From assembly GCA_964598535.1 (NCBI GenBank), contig CAZRCI010000025.1, positions 1 to 64,000 of the forward strand: a DNA stretch of 64,000 bases, read 5' to 3'. Under the pieces are notes generated by a model. It had not been told where the DNA came from. It made no database searches and worked only from the letters and a program-made list of their open reading frames with translations. Position 1 is the first letter of the stretch. Each line of letters starts with the position of its first letter. Below, one piece after another: positions 16,965 through 24,785 of the stretch. This DNA comes from JALHMI01 sp964598535 (lineage in GTDB: Bacteria > Planctomycetota > Planctomycetia > Pirellulales > PALSA-1355). The position numbers and the translations under genes are program-made.

Positions 16965-18599
16965 GAATCTCCCCTCCTAGGATTTGGCTGTAGATGTCCT
17001 CGAAAAACTTCACCCACTTGCGGCATTCGGGGCGCTGCTCGCTGCCCAGCTGCATCGCCCGCCGCATGCGGGGCAGGTTGTCGCCGACTGGCGGCGAGCT
17101 ATACACCACGGCCTGCTGCGCGCCTGCGAGCTGCTCGCGGAGCCGCCTGTTCTCCGCGACAAGATCACGCGGCTCCGGCTCCGAGGTCACTGGCTCCGGA
17201 GTACCAGGCACCGTCGACGGCAACACGGCCGGCGATTCACGAAGCTTCCCCCGCCGCCGCCNNNNNNNNNNAACATCGCCGCCGAAGCGCCGACCGCGGC
17301 GGCACCGGCGGGCACCCCCGCCGCGACCAGCCCCCGCGTGATCGCCCACCTGGTCGCGCGACCGGGCGCCGTCGTCGATTCCCCCTCGATCTCGACCGCC
17401 GGACACGTCACACCGATCGACTCGCTCGACGTGGGCTGACGCGGGATCTCGACGACGGGCGCCGCCGGGAGCGGCATTTCGCTGGGCTTTGGAGGGAGCG
17501 GTTCGAGCGGCGCCGGCGAATCGGCAAACGTTGTCGGCGGAGACTTTGGCGATTCCGGAGCCGGCGACGGAATCGCTCGCGAATGGGCCGGAGCAACCGC
17601 TGCGACGTTTTGTCGCTGCGGTTGCGGTTGCGGTTGCGGTTGCGGTTGCGGTTGCGGTTGCGGTTGCGGTTGCGGCTCCCGCCCAAGCACGCGGCGCAAG
17701 AACTCACGCACGCGCCCGCAGCTCGCACCGTAGACGATGTGCTCCCGCTGGCCGAAGAGCACACCGACGAGCCGCCCACGTCCGTCAATCAGAGGCCCGC
17801 CCGAGTCCCCCTGCCGCACGGGACAGTTGACGGTCACTTGCATCCACTCGGGCGGGCTCCCCAAACCTGCATAGCCGGCGACGTGACCGGCCCACTCCCG
17901 ATACGCCCCGCGGGCGTTGCCCGCGGCCACGATCCCTTCGCCAGCGACGGGCGACGAAGCGGCCAGCTCGAGCGCCGGTCGGCGTTCAGTCTCCACCTCG
18001 AGCGCACAAAGATCGAGGTGCGGATCCGCCCCCAGAACGCGCGTCGCCGGACGGCGCACGCCGTCCGAGAACGTGACCACGATGCCGCCCGGTTGTTGGC
18101 GCCAACCGTCGACCACGTGCCAATTCGTCAGTACGACGCCCGGCGCCACAATCGCCCCGCTCCCGTGATCGAAGCCTTGCCCTCCGTCGCCGGCCGGCCC
18201 CGTCGCTACGCTAACCTGGCACACCGCGTTCCGCAGCGCACCGGGCCGGTCTTCGCCCTGACCCAGCATCCCCCGCAACACCGAAATCGGCTGCACGCCC
18301 ACGGCCCGGCTCACCACCTGGCCCTTGCGGATCACGACGAACTGCGGGACGCTCCGGTACGCTTCGTGACGCAGCCGCTCGAAGGCTTCGCCGTAAATCG
18401 CAATGTCGGCCGGCCGCACGTCGTAGCCCTCCGCCTGAAGCTGCGCGAGCGTGGCGAGCATCTGCGGAGATCGGCACGCGGCGCAATCGGCCGACTCAAA
18501 GACGAACAGCACGCTCTGGCCGGACGCGCAAGACGCCACGGCTCCCGCGAGCAGGATCGCGCCGACGAAGCACCAGCGGCTGAGGATCGCCTGGCTCAG
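16933..18599 (-). CDS. Exported thioredoxin-trypsin fusion with coiled-coil tail (interrupted by 10-N gap)
   Basis: The product is about 555 residues. An N-terminal signal (SRWCFVGAILLAGAVAS then C24) looks like a lipoprotein signal with VASC as lipobox; this requires a CTG start at 18599 overlapping the upstream TGA, since the GTG at 18539 would delete it. Residues about 28-112 are thioredoxin-like, with C39-A-A-C42 and a cis-proline segment (SVPQFVVIRKG). Residues about 125-300 are a trypsin-like protease with H161 (TNWHVVDG), D196 (HLDLCAL) and S266 (RQGDSGGPL). Then come a Pro-Gln repeat, a Pro-rich linker, a hydrophobic helix (AITRGLVAAGVPAGAAAV) and a glycine run at the gap. In the frame that continues sensibly (DLVAENRRLREQLAG), the protein ends at 16933, so the real gap length probably differs by one base mod 3. 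Confidence 0.8.
17617..17674. repeat. Hexanucleotide tandem repeat encoding Pro-Gln
   Basis: About ten copies of a GGTTGC unit (minus strand CAACCG-type, encoding Pro-Gln) form a stiff linker between the protease domain and the proline-rich region of the fusion protein. The unit is a multiple of three, so copy-number change would lengthen or shorten the linker without breaking the frame. Confidence 0.9.
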
Positions 18600-18898
18600 A
18601 TGGCCGCCCTCTGGAAAAGTTCGTCAGACAGCCGCTGCGCGACGTCGTGACGCAGGGCCCAATGCTCACACGCCAACCGGCGTTCCCGGTGCGGCGCAGA
18701 TTCCACGGGTGGCTCCCTGAATCCAATGCCGCAGTGCATTTCAGGATCCCGCATCCCGCCCCCCACCCCACGCCGTAAATGCGAAGCGTAGATCGCCAGA
18801 GCGGCCGCCACGACCTCGGCCTCCAAGCCGTCCAGCTCGAAGGCGACGCGCGCGTGCATCGGACGCGTGACATTGTCGTAATTCACATCGTGGCTCAC
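18596..18898 (-). CDS. Unrecognised 100-residue protein
   Basis: The likely start is a GTG at 18898 that overlaps the upstream TGA as GTGA; its own TGA overlaps the next gene's probable CTG start. The sequence is SHDVNYDNVTRPMHARVAFE, then helical (LDGLEAEVVAAALAIYASHL), then a H- and R-rich region with MHCGIGF. There is no signal peptide. It lies in the tightly overlapping block between the papain-like peptidase and the thioredoxin-protease, so it probably belongs to the same functional group. The family is unknown. Confidence 0.55.
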   Translation of the reverse strand: MSHDVNYDNVTRPMHARVAFELDGLEAEVVAAALAIYASHLRRGVGGGMRDPEMHCGIGFREPPVESAPHRERRLACEHWALRHDVAQRLSDELFQRAAI

Positions 18899-19665
18899 AC
18901 TCCACCCCCATCCATCCCAGGCACTCGCCACGGTGCGGTAAGCACGCTGGGGTATTGCAGGATCACCGGCGACGTGCGGCGGGCGACGTCGTAGTAATGC
19001 TCGATCGGCTTCGCCTGGACATCCGCCGACGCGAGCGTGAACAGATACAACAACAGCGGACTGGTCACCAGGTCGCCGGGAAGCACCTGGCGGTCAGGGC
19101 GGTTCTTGAGCAGCGGCGCGTCGTGCTTCCGAAACGCGTAACTCACGGCCTGGCTACAGTGTGGCGGGCGGCGTAGGTCGTCGACCGCCGGGAAGTGTGG
19201 CGTCAGCCACCGTAGCCCCGGCACGAACGAGCCGCTCGTCAGCAGCACGCTGCACCAGCCGTAGGCGTCGTGCAGCGCGAATCGCCGCACCTCGTTGACG
19301 ATCGCCCGCCGCCGCAGGTCCGAGATGCCCGGCGGAGCCGCATGCGGCGGCACGCCGGACCACCGCGCGTAACCGACGTACCGGTACACGTCGATCAGGC
19401 CCGGATGCGCCGCGACCTCGTCGCTCAGTAGCTTGAGCTTCTGGCGGGCCAGCCGCATCCCGAGCGCCACGACGTGCCCGTTGTCGCGGCACACGAGCCC
19501 CGTATGCACGTCGTCGTTGCGGCCGCCCATCGCGATCGCCGTGCCGCATAGCCACGCGGGCCACGCCCAGGGGCTAGCCGGCGCCGGGCCATTGCGGTAG
19601 CTCAGCACGTCCGCGTCCCGGAGGTGCGGCTCGGCGACGTTCAGGGGTATATACGTGCGAGGCAT
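18895..19665 (-). CDS. YiiX-like (permuted papain/NlpC-type) peptidase, putative lysis enzyme
   Basis: The product is 256 residues. The pattern fits the circularly permuted papain-like YiiX/YebB group: a first histidine in DDVHTGLVCRDNG followed by a V.ALG stretch, then the later HCSQAVSYAFRKHD with the putative catalytic cysteine, and a following PGDLVTSPLL segment (the characteristic P.DL..S). These enzymes cleave amide bonds, often in peptidoglycan or lipid-linked substrates. The ATG at 19665 is used, although its ribosome site is weak. It is the first gene after the terminator-containing region and leads into the lysis-type cluster. A non-lytic role is possible. Confidence 0.55.
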   Translation of the reverse strand: MPRTYIPLNVAEPHLRDADVLSYRNGPAPASPWAWPAWLCGTAIAMGGRNDDVHTGLVCRDNGHVVALGMRLARQKLKLLSDEVAAHPGLIDVYRYVGYARWSGVPPHAAPPGISDLRRRAIVNEVRRFALHDAYGWCSVLLTSGSFVPGLRWLTPHFPAVDDLRRPPHCSQAVSYAFRKHDAPLLKNRPDRQVLPGDLVTSPLLLYLFTLASADVQAKPIEHYYDVARRTSPVILQYPSVLTAPWRVPGMDGGGV

Positions 19666-19742
19666 CGCAGGATTTCCGTGCGCGTGGGAAGGGCGATTTC
19701 CAAACCGCCCAGACGACCAACTCAAGCCCCCGTGGAAAAATG

Positions 19743-20045
19743 CTAAGCGGGAACTTCGTTCAGCCAGAGGTAGTGGCCGAGCGCCCCGCCGTGCGTTACG
19801 TGTTCGGCGGGACACACGGGGAAGACCGGCAAGTCGCTGGCCAGTCCGCAGAACACGGCGAGGTTTACGGCGCCGTCTCCGTGCACGTAAGTCACTTGGG
19901 CCGATCGATACTCGCCCCTTGCCGGGCCGGTGGGCAGGCGGTACAGGACGTGGTCACCCACGGCCGGCAGCGTGGGGGAGTCTTCGGGATGATCTTCGGC
20001 GCTCATGACGGCCGTGTCGTCGAGGCGAGAATCTTCGTCAGGCAT
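19743..20045 (-). CDS. Small acidic phage protein
   Basis: The product is 100 residues, starting at the ATG at 20045, which follows GGGAGG by 7 bases. The sequence is acidic at the start (MPDEDSRLDDTAVMSAEDHP) and then has a compact beta-like core (GDHVLYRLPTGPARGEYRSA) with AVFCGLASDL and CPAEHVTHGG. It has no export signal. It is the first gene transcribed after the strong terminator, so it may start the late transcription unit. Its family is not recognised. Confidence 0.55.
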   Translation of the reverse strand: MPDEDSRLDDTAVMSAEDHPEDSPTLPAVGDHVLYRLPTGPARGEYRSAQVTYVHGDGAVNLAVFCGLASDLPVFPVCPAEHVTHGGALGHYLWLNEVPA

Positions 20046-20063
20046 ACGAACCTCCCTGGGCAC

Positions 20064-20117
20064 AAAAAAACCGAGCCGCTCACCGTGGGGTCTGATTTCC
20101 CACGGCAAACGGCTCGG
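20064..20117 (-). terminator. Strong rho-independent terminator of the early operon
   Basis: Two nested stems (CCGAGCCG with CGGCTCGG, and inside it CCGTGGG with CCCACGG) form a cruciform hairpin. On the minus strand it is followed immediately by seven T residues (20064-20070). It lies after the last early gene and before the late genes, the expected place for early transcription to end. Confidence 0.85.
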
Positions 20118-20160
20118 CAGTGTGCTGAGTCCGGGCCGGCTTGCCGGCTCTTGGTCAAGA

Positions 20161-20346
20161 TTATTTCTCCCGCAACTGTAGCTGCCCGCCGTCCTGAGTC
20201 AAGAGCATCCGCGTGTCTCTGCGGCGGGGATGGATGCGGATTGTCACGTTTTTTCGTGTCGCCCGAACCACTGTCACGGCACGCACGTCGAGTCGCGACA
20301 GGTCGATCGTCACCCCGTGCGCGACGGTCGTTTCCACGCTTGGCAT
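20161..20346 (-). CDS. Small basic protein
   Basis: The product is 61 residues, starting MPSVETTVAHGVTIDLSRLD, with GGAG 4 bases upstream. It ends with RMLLTQDGGQLQLREK and is strongly basic in the middle (RATRKNVTIRIHPRRRDT), with beta-strand-like alternation. It might bind nucleic acid. No helix-turn-helix is visible. It is the last early gene before the main terminator. Confidence 0.5.
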   Translation of the reverse strand: MPSVETTVAHGVTIDLSRLDVRAVTVVRATRKNVTIRIHPRRRDTRMLLTQDGGQLQLREK

Positions 20347-20367
20347 AACTCCGATCTCCTTCCTGGC

Positions 20368-20547
20368 CTAGCGGGCCGAGCGAAGCTCCCGGTTTATTCG
20401 GGCTAGATACCGTTCGGTCGTCTCGACTAGGTATTTTTCCGGATCTATTTTCGCGACGATCTCCCGGCTGAAGAATTCGCCGACAACCTCGCCGTCGATT
20501 CTGCGGGTGACCACCCAGCTAACGCTTCGATCTTCTCCGTGCCCCAT
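20368..20547 (-). CDS. Short frame, C-terminal half of a split RHH gene
   Basis: This frame encodes 59 residues (MGHGEDRSVSWVVTRRIDGE, ending INRELRSAR). It overlaps the ribbon-helix-helix gene by 29 bases. The overlap contains a 22-bp direct duplication, and removing one copy fuses the two frames into a single gene of about 108 residues. So this is probably a C-terminal domain cut off by the duplication, or a newly independent short gene. No ribosome site is obvious for it. Confidence 0.6.
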   Translation of the reverse strand: MGHGEDRSVSWVVTRRIDGEVVGEFFSREIVAKIDPEKYLVETTERYLARINRELRSAR

Positions 20548-20716
20548 CAGGATCTTCTCCGTGCCTCATCAGGAGCGATACGCATAATTGATTCAGCGAA
20601 ACGCGGAGCTCGTGAGACCTCTCGATCAGCTCCACGTGCAGCGTGGCCGGCAACCGGACTGTGATCATGCGTCTGAGCACGCGCGGACATTTCCCTTTCT
20701 TGAGCGACTGACTCAT
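20519..20716 (-). CDS. Ribbon-helix-helix (Arc/CopG-type) DNA-binding protein
   Basis: The product is 65 residues. The core MITVRLPATLHVELIERSHE followed by LRVSLNQLCVSLLMR is the ribbon-helix-helix pattern: a beta-strand TVRLP, helix, turn, then S.N...V..LL. Such proteins repress transcription, often of toxin-antitoxin pairs or phage operons. The last 15 residues (HGEDPDGARRRSKR) come from the tandem duplication and probably replace an original longer C-terminus. Confidence 0.75.
   Translation of the reverse strand: MSQSLKKGKCPRVLRRMITVRLPATLHVELIERSHELRVSLNQLCVSLLMRHGEDPDGARRRSKR
20529..20572. repeat. 22-bp tandem duplication splitting a gene
   Basis: Two adjacent 22-base units, GATCTTCTCCGTGCCCCATC then AG, at 20529-20550 and 20551-20572, differ at one base (C to T). 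Because 22 is not a multiple of three, the second copy shifts the reading frame, ending the RHH gene early and leaving its C-terminal half in a new frame that starts with the same H-G-E-D codons. Confidence 0.9.
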
Positions 20717-20728
20717 CGCAGACTCCTT

Positions 20729-21034
20729 TCAGTGAGGGACTTTCGATTCGACCGAGCAAATGAATTCCACGGCGTCGGGCAGGTTGTCGGCGACGGCGAC
20801 AAACGCCCCGGCGCGCTCCAGCTCGGCTAGCACGCGCAGTTGCAGGGGGGTCGGCGATTCGCCGGGACGCTTCACCTCGATCCGGACGCTGCGGCCATAG
20901 ACCACCGCGTCGACGTCGGGGATGCCCGCTTGTTGGAACGCGTTGCCATGCACCTTCCGTGCCCAGTGACCGCGGCGACGGATCATCTGGATGATGGCGC
21001 CGGTGATTTTCGACTCGGCTTTAGGAGCCATCAT
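20729..21034 (-). CDS. VRR-NUC domain nuclease
   Basis: The 101-residue product matches the small stand-alone VRR-NUC fold of the PD-(D/E)XK superfamily: the N-terminal helix (SKITGAIIQMIRRRGHW), GIPDVDAVVYGRSVRIEVKR with the acidic D and the E-x-K catalytic pair, and the helix after SPTPLQLRVLAELERAGA. Such proteins in phages process branched or Holliday-type DNA. AGGAGG lies 7 bases before the ATG. It belongs to the replication module. Confidence 0.88.
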   Translation of the reverse strand: MMAPKAESKITGAIIQMIRRRGHWARKVHGNAFQQAGIPDVDAVVYGRSVRIEVKRPGESPTPLQLRVLAELERAGAFVAVADNLPDAVEFICSVESKVPH

Positions 21035-22069
21035 CTAGTCCTCCTTCTTCCAAAGGCGCACCTCGCCATCCACGCCGCTGCCGCCGCGCCCCTGCGCGAC
21101 CAGCTCGGCATTATCCAGGACCGGCGATAGTCCCCAGCGAAAATCGAGATCGCTGACTACGTTCGCCGCGCCCGGCTCGACGCACAGCACGCGCGAGTTG
21201 CGGGCCGTGAAGCGGGTCGTCTTCGCGCCCTGGGAGAAATACTGGTCGGTGGCGATCGCCGCGATCCGGCGGGGTATCCAGGCCGCCGGATGCCCCGGCG
21301 CCGGCTCCAGGCCGCGCACCCAGAACGTGCACCGCTCGACGTGCCCTTCCCCCGCGCGTAAGAGAATGGGGCTCAGCACGCCGCCCGTCACCGGATCGGC
21401 GGCACTGCTGGCCCCGTAGCTCCGCGACAAGTTGCCGTCGATCCCGACGTTGCAATCCTCCATGAGCAGCCGGTACGTCGACGCGCTATGCACCAGGTTC
21501 ACGAACGTCCGGGCCGCGACGCCCTTCACGCGGCGCAGGGTCACGGTCCGATTCGCGCGGAGCGACCAATCGTAGATCAGCCCCCAATCGTGCGCTTTCA
21601 CCTCGCAATCTTCGAAGGTTGCGATCGAGAACCCGGTCGTGTTGCCCGGCCAACCGGCTAATGCGCCATCTTCGTGGATGTTCGCCGGCGTGTTTTCGAG
21701 ATAGAGGCCCGCGAGCCGAATTTCGCCGTTATTCGGCAACATGATCGCCGGACCGCCTGGCTTTTGCGGATTGTCCTCGGGACCAATCCGATCATGTTGG
21801 GCCGTGAGTATCAGCCGCGACTTGTCGGGGCCGTCGCCGGTGAGAGATCCGCCAGCGATCGGGCCCAGGTCGAGCATATCGAGCGGGCCGCCAACGAATT
21901 CACCGACGATATGCACCTTGTCGCCGGGTTGTCCGTCGACCTCGATGGCCGCTTCGAGCGCCGAAAAGTCCGCGCAGCGGATCGTCCGAGACCACTCGCC
22001 ACGAGTCACCGTAACCTCGCCGGCCTGACCGGCGCTCGCAAGCAAAAGAAATGCAATCATAAATCGCAT
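21035..22069 (-). CDS. Exported beta-helix (pectate-lyase-like) protein
   Basis: The product is 344 residues with a Sec signal peptide at residues 1-16 (MRFMIAFLLLASAGQA). The mature part has repeated short strands with D, G and N turns, as in right-handed beta-helix proteins (IVGEFVGGPLDMLDLGPIAG, then ENTPANIHEDGALAG, FEDCEVKAHDWGLIYDWSL). These folds bind or cleave polysaccharides. It lies in the early phage region, between a small gene and the VRR-NUC gene, with GGAGG 9 bases before the ATG. A virion spike is not expected here; an exported factor acting on host or neighbour cell envelopes is more likely. Confidence 0.65.
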   Translation of the reverse strand: MRFMIAFLLLASAGQAGEVTVTRGEWSRTIRCADFSALEAAIEVDGQPGDKVHIVGEFVGGPLDMLDLGPIAGGSLTGDGPDKSRLILTAQHDRIGPEDNPQKPGGPAIMLPNNGEIRLAGLYLENTPANIHEDGALAGWPGNTTGFSIATFEDCEVKAHDWGLIYDWSLRANRTVTLRRVKGVAARTFVNLVHSASTYRLLMEDCNVGIDGNLSRSYGASSAADPVTGGVLSPILLRAGEGHVERCTFWVRGLEPAPGHPAAWIPRRIAAIATDQYFSQGAKTTRFTARNSRVLCVEPGAANVVSDLDFRWGLSPVLDNAELVAQGRGGSGVDGEVRLWKKED

Positions 22070-22108
22070 GTGAAAAATCCTCCATGAAAGGGGAAAGAGG
22101 AAAGGGAA

Positions 22109-22333
22109 TCATCGTCTCGCCAGCACGTTGACCGGTGTGCATGGCAGGCTGAGTTCGTCTCGGTGATAGGCGGCAGCCTCAGTGGCCCCCTCTTCGGTGA
22201 GGAAAGCCAGCCGCGGGTCGCCCTCTAGATCCAGAGCCTCGACCCAGCCAGTCACGTCGCTCCAAAGCATCCACAGTTCGGTGAGGGGATCGGCCTGGCC
22301 TCGATCAGGGCACGTACTGGGGCACGGCGTCAT
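22109..22333 (-). CDS. Small acidic phage protein
   Basis: This product has 74 residues. It starts MTPCPSTCPDRGQADPLTEL with AAAGGAG 6 bases upstream, then WMLWSDVTGWVEALDLEGDP and a short acidic helix. It has two early cysteines (PCPSTC) and ends LARR. It has no recognisable domain. It lies between the UvrD-like helicase and the exported beta-helix protein. Confidence 0.55.
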   Translation of the reverse strand: MTPCPSTCPDRGQADPLTELWMLWSDVTGWVEALDLEGDPRLAFLTEEGATEAAAYHRDELSLPCTPVNVLARR

Positions 22334-22379
22334 GCTTCACTCCTTTCGATTGAATAGCGATAGGTTCGAGTAGGTGGCG

Positions 22380-24044
22380 CTATGCCACCTCCATCCAGTG
22401 CATCGCGCTCCGCTCGCGCAGGCAGATCAGCTCATGCCGCGCGCGTGTCGCAGCGACATACGCGACACGCTGCTCTTCGTCGTATCCCTCGCGCGTCTCG
22501 GCGCTGCGGGCCACTGGGCCGCTGGTCGTTGTAAGCAGGACGACCTTGTCCGCCTCCTGGCCCTTCACGCTATGGATCGTCCCGACCTTGATTTTCGGGT
22601 CGGTAATCACCTCGCTCCCATAGCGGTCGATTGCGGCGGTGACCTTCGGTGCGTCCTTGACGAGCGTCTTCCAGGACCCGGACGTGATCAGCTCCAGGAG
22701 CTTCGGCGTTGCGCCGAGCTGCGTCAGCTCGGCGGGGAGCACCCACGGATAACGTTCCGCCTCGCCGTTGGACGCTTCGAAGCGGCTCTTCGTGCCGCGC
22801 AGCAGCAGCTCCTCGCCATCGAGCTTGCTCGGCAGGAGCTTGAGAATCTGCACCCACTCCTGGCCGGAGACCGGCGCGTTGCGCTCGAGGTTATAAAGCC
22901 CGCTGATCCCCAGGTTGCGGACCGGCGCCAGCCAGCCGCCGCGGCCTCGCGTCGGCGCCCAAGGGATGCCCGCCGCGTCGAGCTTCGCGGCCAGCCGCGC
23001 AGCCAGCATGTTCGTGCGTGCGAGCACCAGTGTCGACTCGGTCGGCCGCAAGCTCTCGACGAAGCCCAGCCCCCACTCGGTGCGCACGCTCCCCTCGTGA
23101 TCGGCCGGCGCGATTTGCCGGTCGAAATAGTCGCTACAGCGAGAGAGCAGCCGCTCGCCGATTCGCAGGATCGCGTCCGGGCAACGATAGCTCCGAGGCA
23201 TGATCTTCTCTTGGGCCGCCGGCCACGCGCGAAACAGCGCGGCCTCGGCGCCCGCCCAGCGGTAGATCGATTGAAACGGATCGCCGACGACGTACACCCA
23301 TTTGACGAGCGGCGTGTTGATCAGCCGGTGACACACGCGATCGAGCAGGGGCGAGGCGTCCTGCTGCTCGTCGAAGAACCAGACCGGCACGCCGGGCACA
23401 TCGCCCTGCGGACCGCCGATCGACTCGCTCGCGCCGTCGAATCCGAACTTCAGGCCGGCGAACCGGCCGAGCAGGTCCACGAAATCGAGCTTGCTATCGA
23501 GCCGCTTGCCGCGCTCGTAGCGCTCGACAATGTCGCGGCAGAAGTCGAGCGACGGGCAGCGGTCGTCGCAGCGGCGCGACTCCAGCCAGATCGTCTCGAA
23601 CGCGACGAGCCGGTTACGCGCCGCGCCCCACATGGCGAGCACCCGGCCGGTCGGTGACTCCTGCGCGAATGCGACCTCGGCCAGGTTGCAGTCAGTGCCC
23701 TGGTCGTCGACCGGCCGCAGTTCCTCTTCGAGCCACTCCGTCAACCATTTTCCGCTGGCCTTGTTCGACGTGATCAGCGCGTCGCCACTGACGCCGAGCG
23801 CCTTGTAGCAGACCGAGTGCAGCGTGCGAAAGTGGCCCTCGCGCGAGAGGTCGCTCGCCTCGACCCCGAACTTCGCCGCCGCGCGGGTCGCCGCCTCTTC
23901 CCGCGCCGCGCGGGTGAACGAGACGAAGCCGATCTGGAACGGGTCGCGCACGCCCGCGTCTAGGATCCTCTCCATCGTGTCCATGAGCCAGGTCGTCTTG
24001 CCCGTCCCGGCGCCGCCGATCAGTCGCGCGATCGTCGCCATCAC
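22380..24044 (-). CDS. UvrD/Rep-family DNA helicase
   Basis: The 554-residue product shows superfamily 1 helicase motifs in order: Walker A GGAGTGKT at about residues 10-17, QIGFVSFTRAAREEA (motif Ia), DFVDLL and the Walker B region VWFFDEQQDASPLL (DEQQD), VVGDPFQSIYRWAGA (motif III), RSYRCP (motif IV) and a late VKGQEADKVVLL with VAYVAATRARHELI (motifs V and VI). It unwinds DNA in phage replication or recombination. The ATG overlaps the zinc-finger gene by 4 bases (ATGA). Confidence 0.92.
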   Translation of the reverse strand: MMATIARLIGGAGTGKTTWLMDTMERILDAGVRDPFQIGFVSFTRAAREEAATRAAAKFGVEASDLSREGHFRTLHSVCYKALGVSGDALITSNKASGKWLTEWLEEELRPVDDQGTDCNLAEVAFAQESPTGRVLAMWGAARNRLVAFETIWLESRRCDDRCPSLDFCRDIVERYERGKRLDSKLDFVDLLGRFAGLKFGFDGASESIGGPQGDVPGVPVWFFDEQQDASPLLDRVCHRLINTPLVKWVYVVGDPFQSIYRWAGAEAALFRAWPAAQEKIMPRSYRCPDAILRIGERLLSRCSDYFDRQIAPADHEGSVRTEWGLGFVESLRPTESTLVLARTNMLAARLAAKLDAAGIPWAPTRGRGGWLAPVRNLGISGLYNLERNAPVSGQEWVQILKLLPSKLDGEELLLRGTKSRFEASNGEAERYPWVLPAELTQLGATPKLLELITSGSWKTLVKDAPKVTAAIDRYGSEVITDPKIKVGTIHSVKGQEADKVVLLTTTSGPVARSAETREGYDEEQRVAYVAATRARHELICLRERSAMHWMEVA

Positions 24045-24244
24045 ATGCCCCCGAGGTAATACTGGTTGGCGAGTACGCCCCGCGGCTCCGCGTCAGGACG
24101 CTTGCCCTTCGTGACCACGGGCCGGTAACCGAGACACCGGCCGCAGCGCTGGCAGTGCGTGACGAGATAGCCCGGCCGGTCTGGCGCCGGCCGGTCGACC
24201 CAGGATTCAGGTGGACACAGGTTGCAGGGCTCCGTACGCCTCAT
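24041..24244 (-). CDS. Small zinc-finger protein
   Basis: The product is 67 residues. It has CNLCPPESW near the N-terminus and CQRCGRCLGY about 22 residues later, so two or three cysteine pairs form a probable zinc ribbon. It ends YYLGGM. The ATG at 24244 overlaps a possible upstream frame by 4 bases, and the last bases overlap the helicase ATG. A DNA- or RNA-binding helper of the helicase is plausible; unproven. Confidence 0.65.
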   Translation of the reverse strand: MRRTEPCNLCPPESWVDRPAPDRPGYLVTHCQRCGRCLGYRPVVTKGKRPDAEPRGVLANQYYLGGM

Positions 24245-24785
24245 GGAGAGCCCCCTTGGCGATTGCCCTTGCGGCCTTTCTGGCCCTTTACTAACGTGCA
24301 TGGCAAGCTGGGCAAAAATCGCCGCGCGGTCGTCCAGCGCTTTCTAGACCGCCTATTCCCACAGGCGGCGCGCACAGCGCGCACAATCAAAGTCCAAAAC
24401 GTTGTGCGCGCTCTCCGGCCTTTAATGCCAACGGCTTGCGTCGAAGCGCGCACACTGGATTTGCGGATCGTGTGCGCGCATTGCGGCCTTATCTCATAAG
24501 GATTTAAGTGCCGCGCGCACAATGAAACGTCGTTTCTCAAACCTTTAGCCCCCCCATGCCATCTTGGCAAAACGCCGTGCGCGCGTGCGCGCCCCCGGTT
24601 AAGCCGTTGACTGGCAAGGACTAAAGGCGCGCACACAGCGCGCACTTTTGGGGACCCAAATGGTGTGTGCGTGTGCGCGCCCGACACACGTCGGTCGCCA
24701 ACGCTTCGAGCCGATATACGCCGCGCGAAGGCACCGCACGCTGGCGCTGGCGCGTCGACCCTATCGCGGTGAAGGTTTTGGTGTC
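24245..24785. repeat. Probably non-coding iteron cluster (candidate replication origin)
   Basis: This 541-base stretch lies between the primase and the zinc-finger/helicase genes. It holds eight exact copies of the 9-mer GCGCGCACA: five direct (24368, 24377, 24446, 24513, 24627) and three inverted (24403, 24471, 24672), with imperfect copies near 24576, 24584 and 24638. An AT-rich patch (24490-24507) sits inside. This looks like initiator-binding repeats with an unwinding site. One minus-strand frame of 182 codons spans it from a GTGA overlap to an ATGA overlap, but its arginine-rich low-complexity product looks like a by-product of the repeats. Confidence 0.65.

Noticed and set aside
17262..17271. 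A real 10-base unknown insertion
   Set aside because: The N run looks like a scaffold placeholder in a C-rich stretch, not a biological feature.
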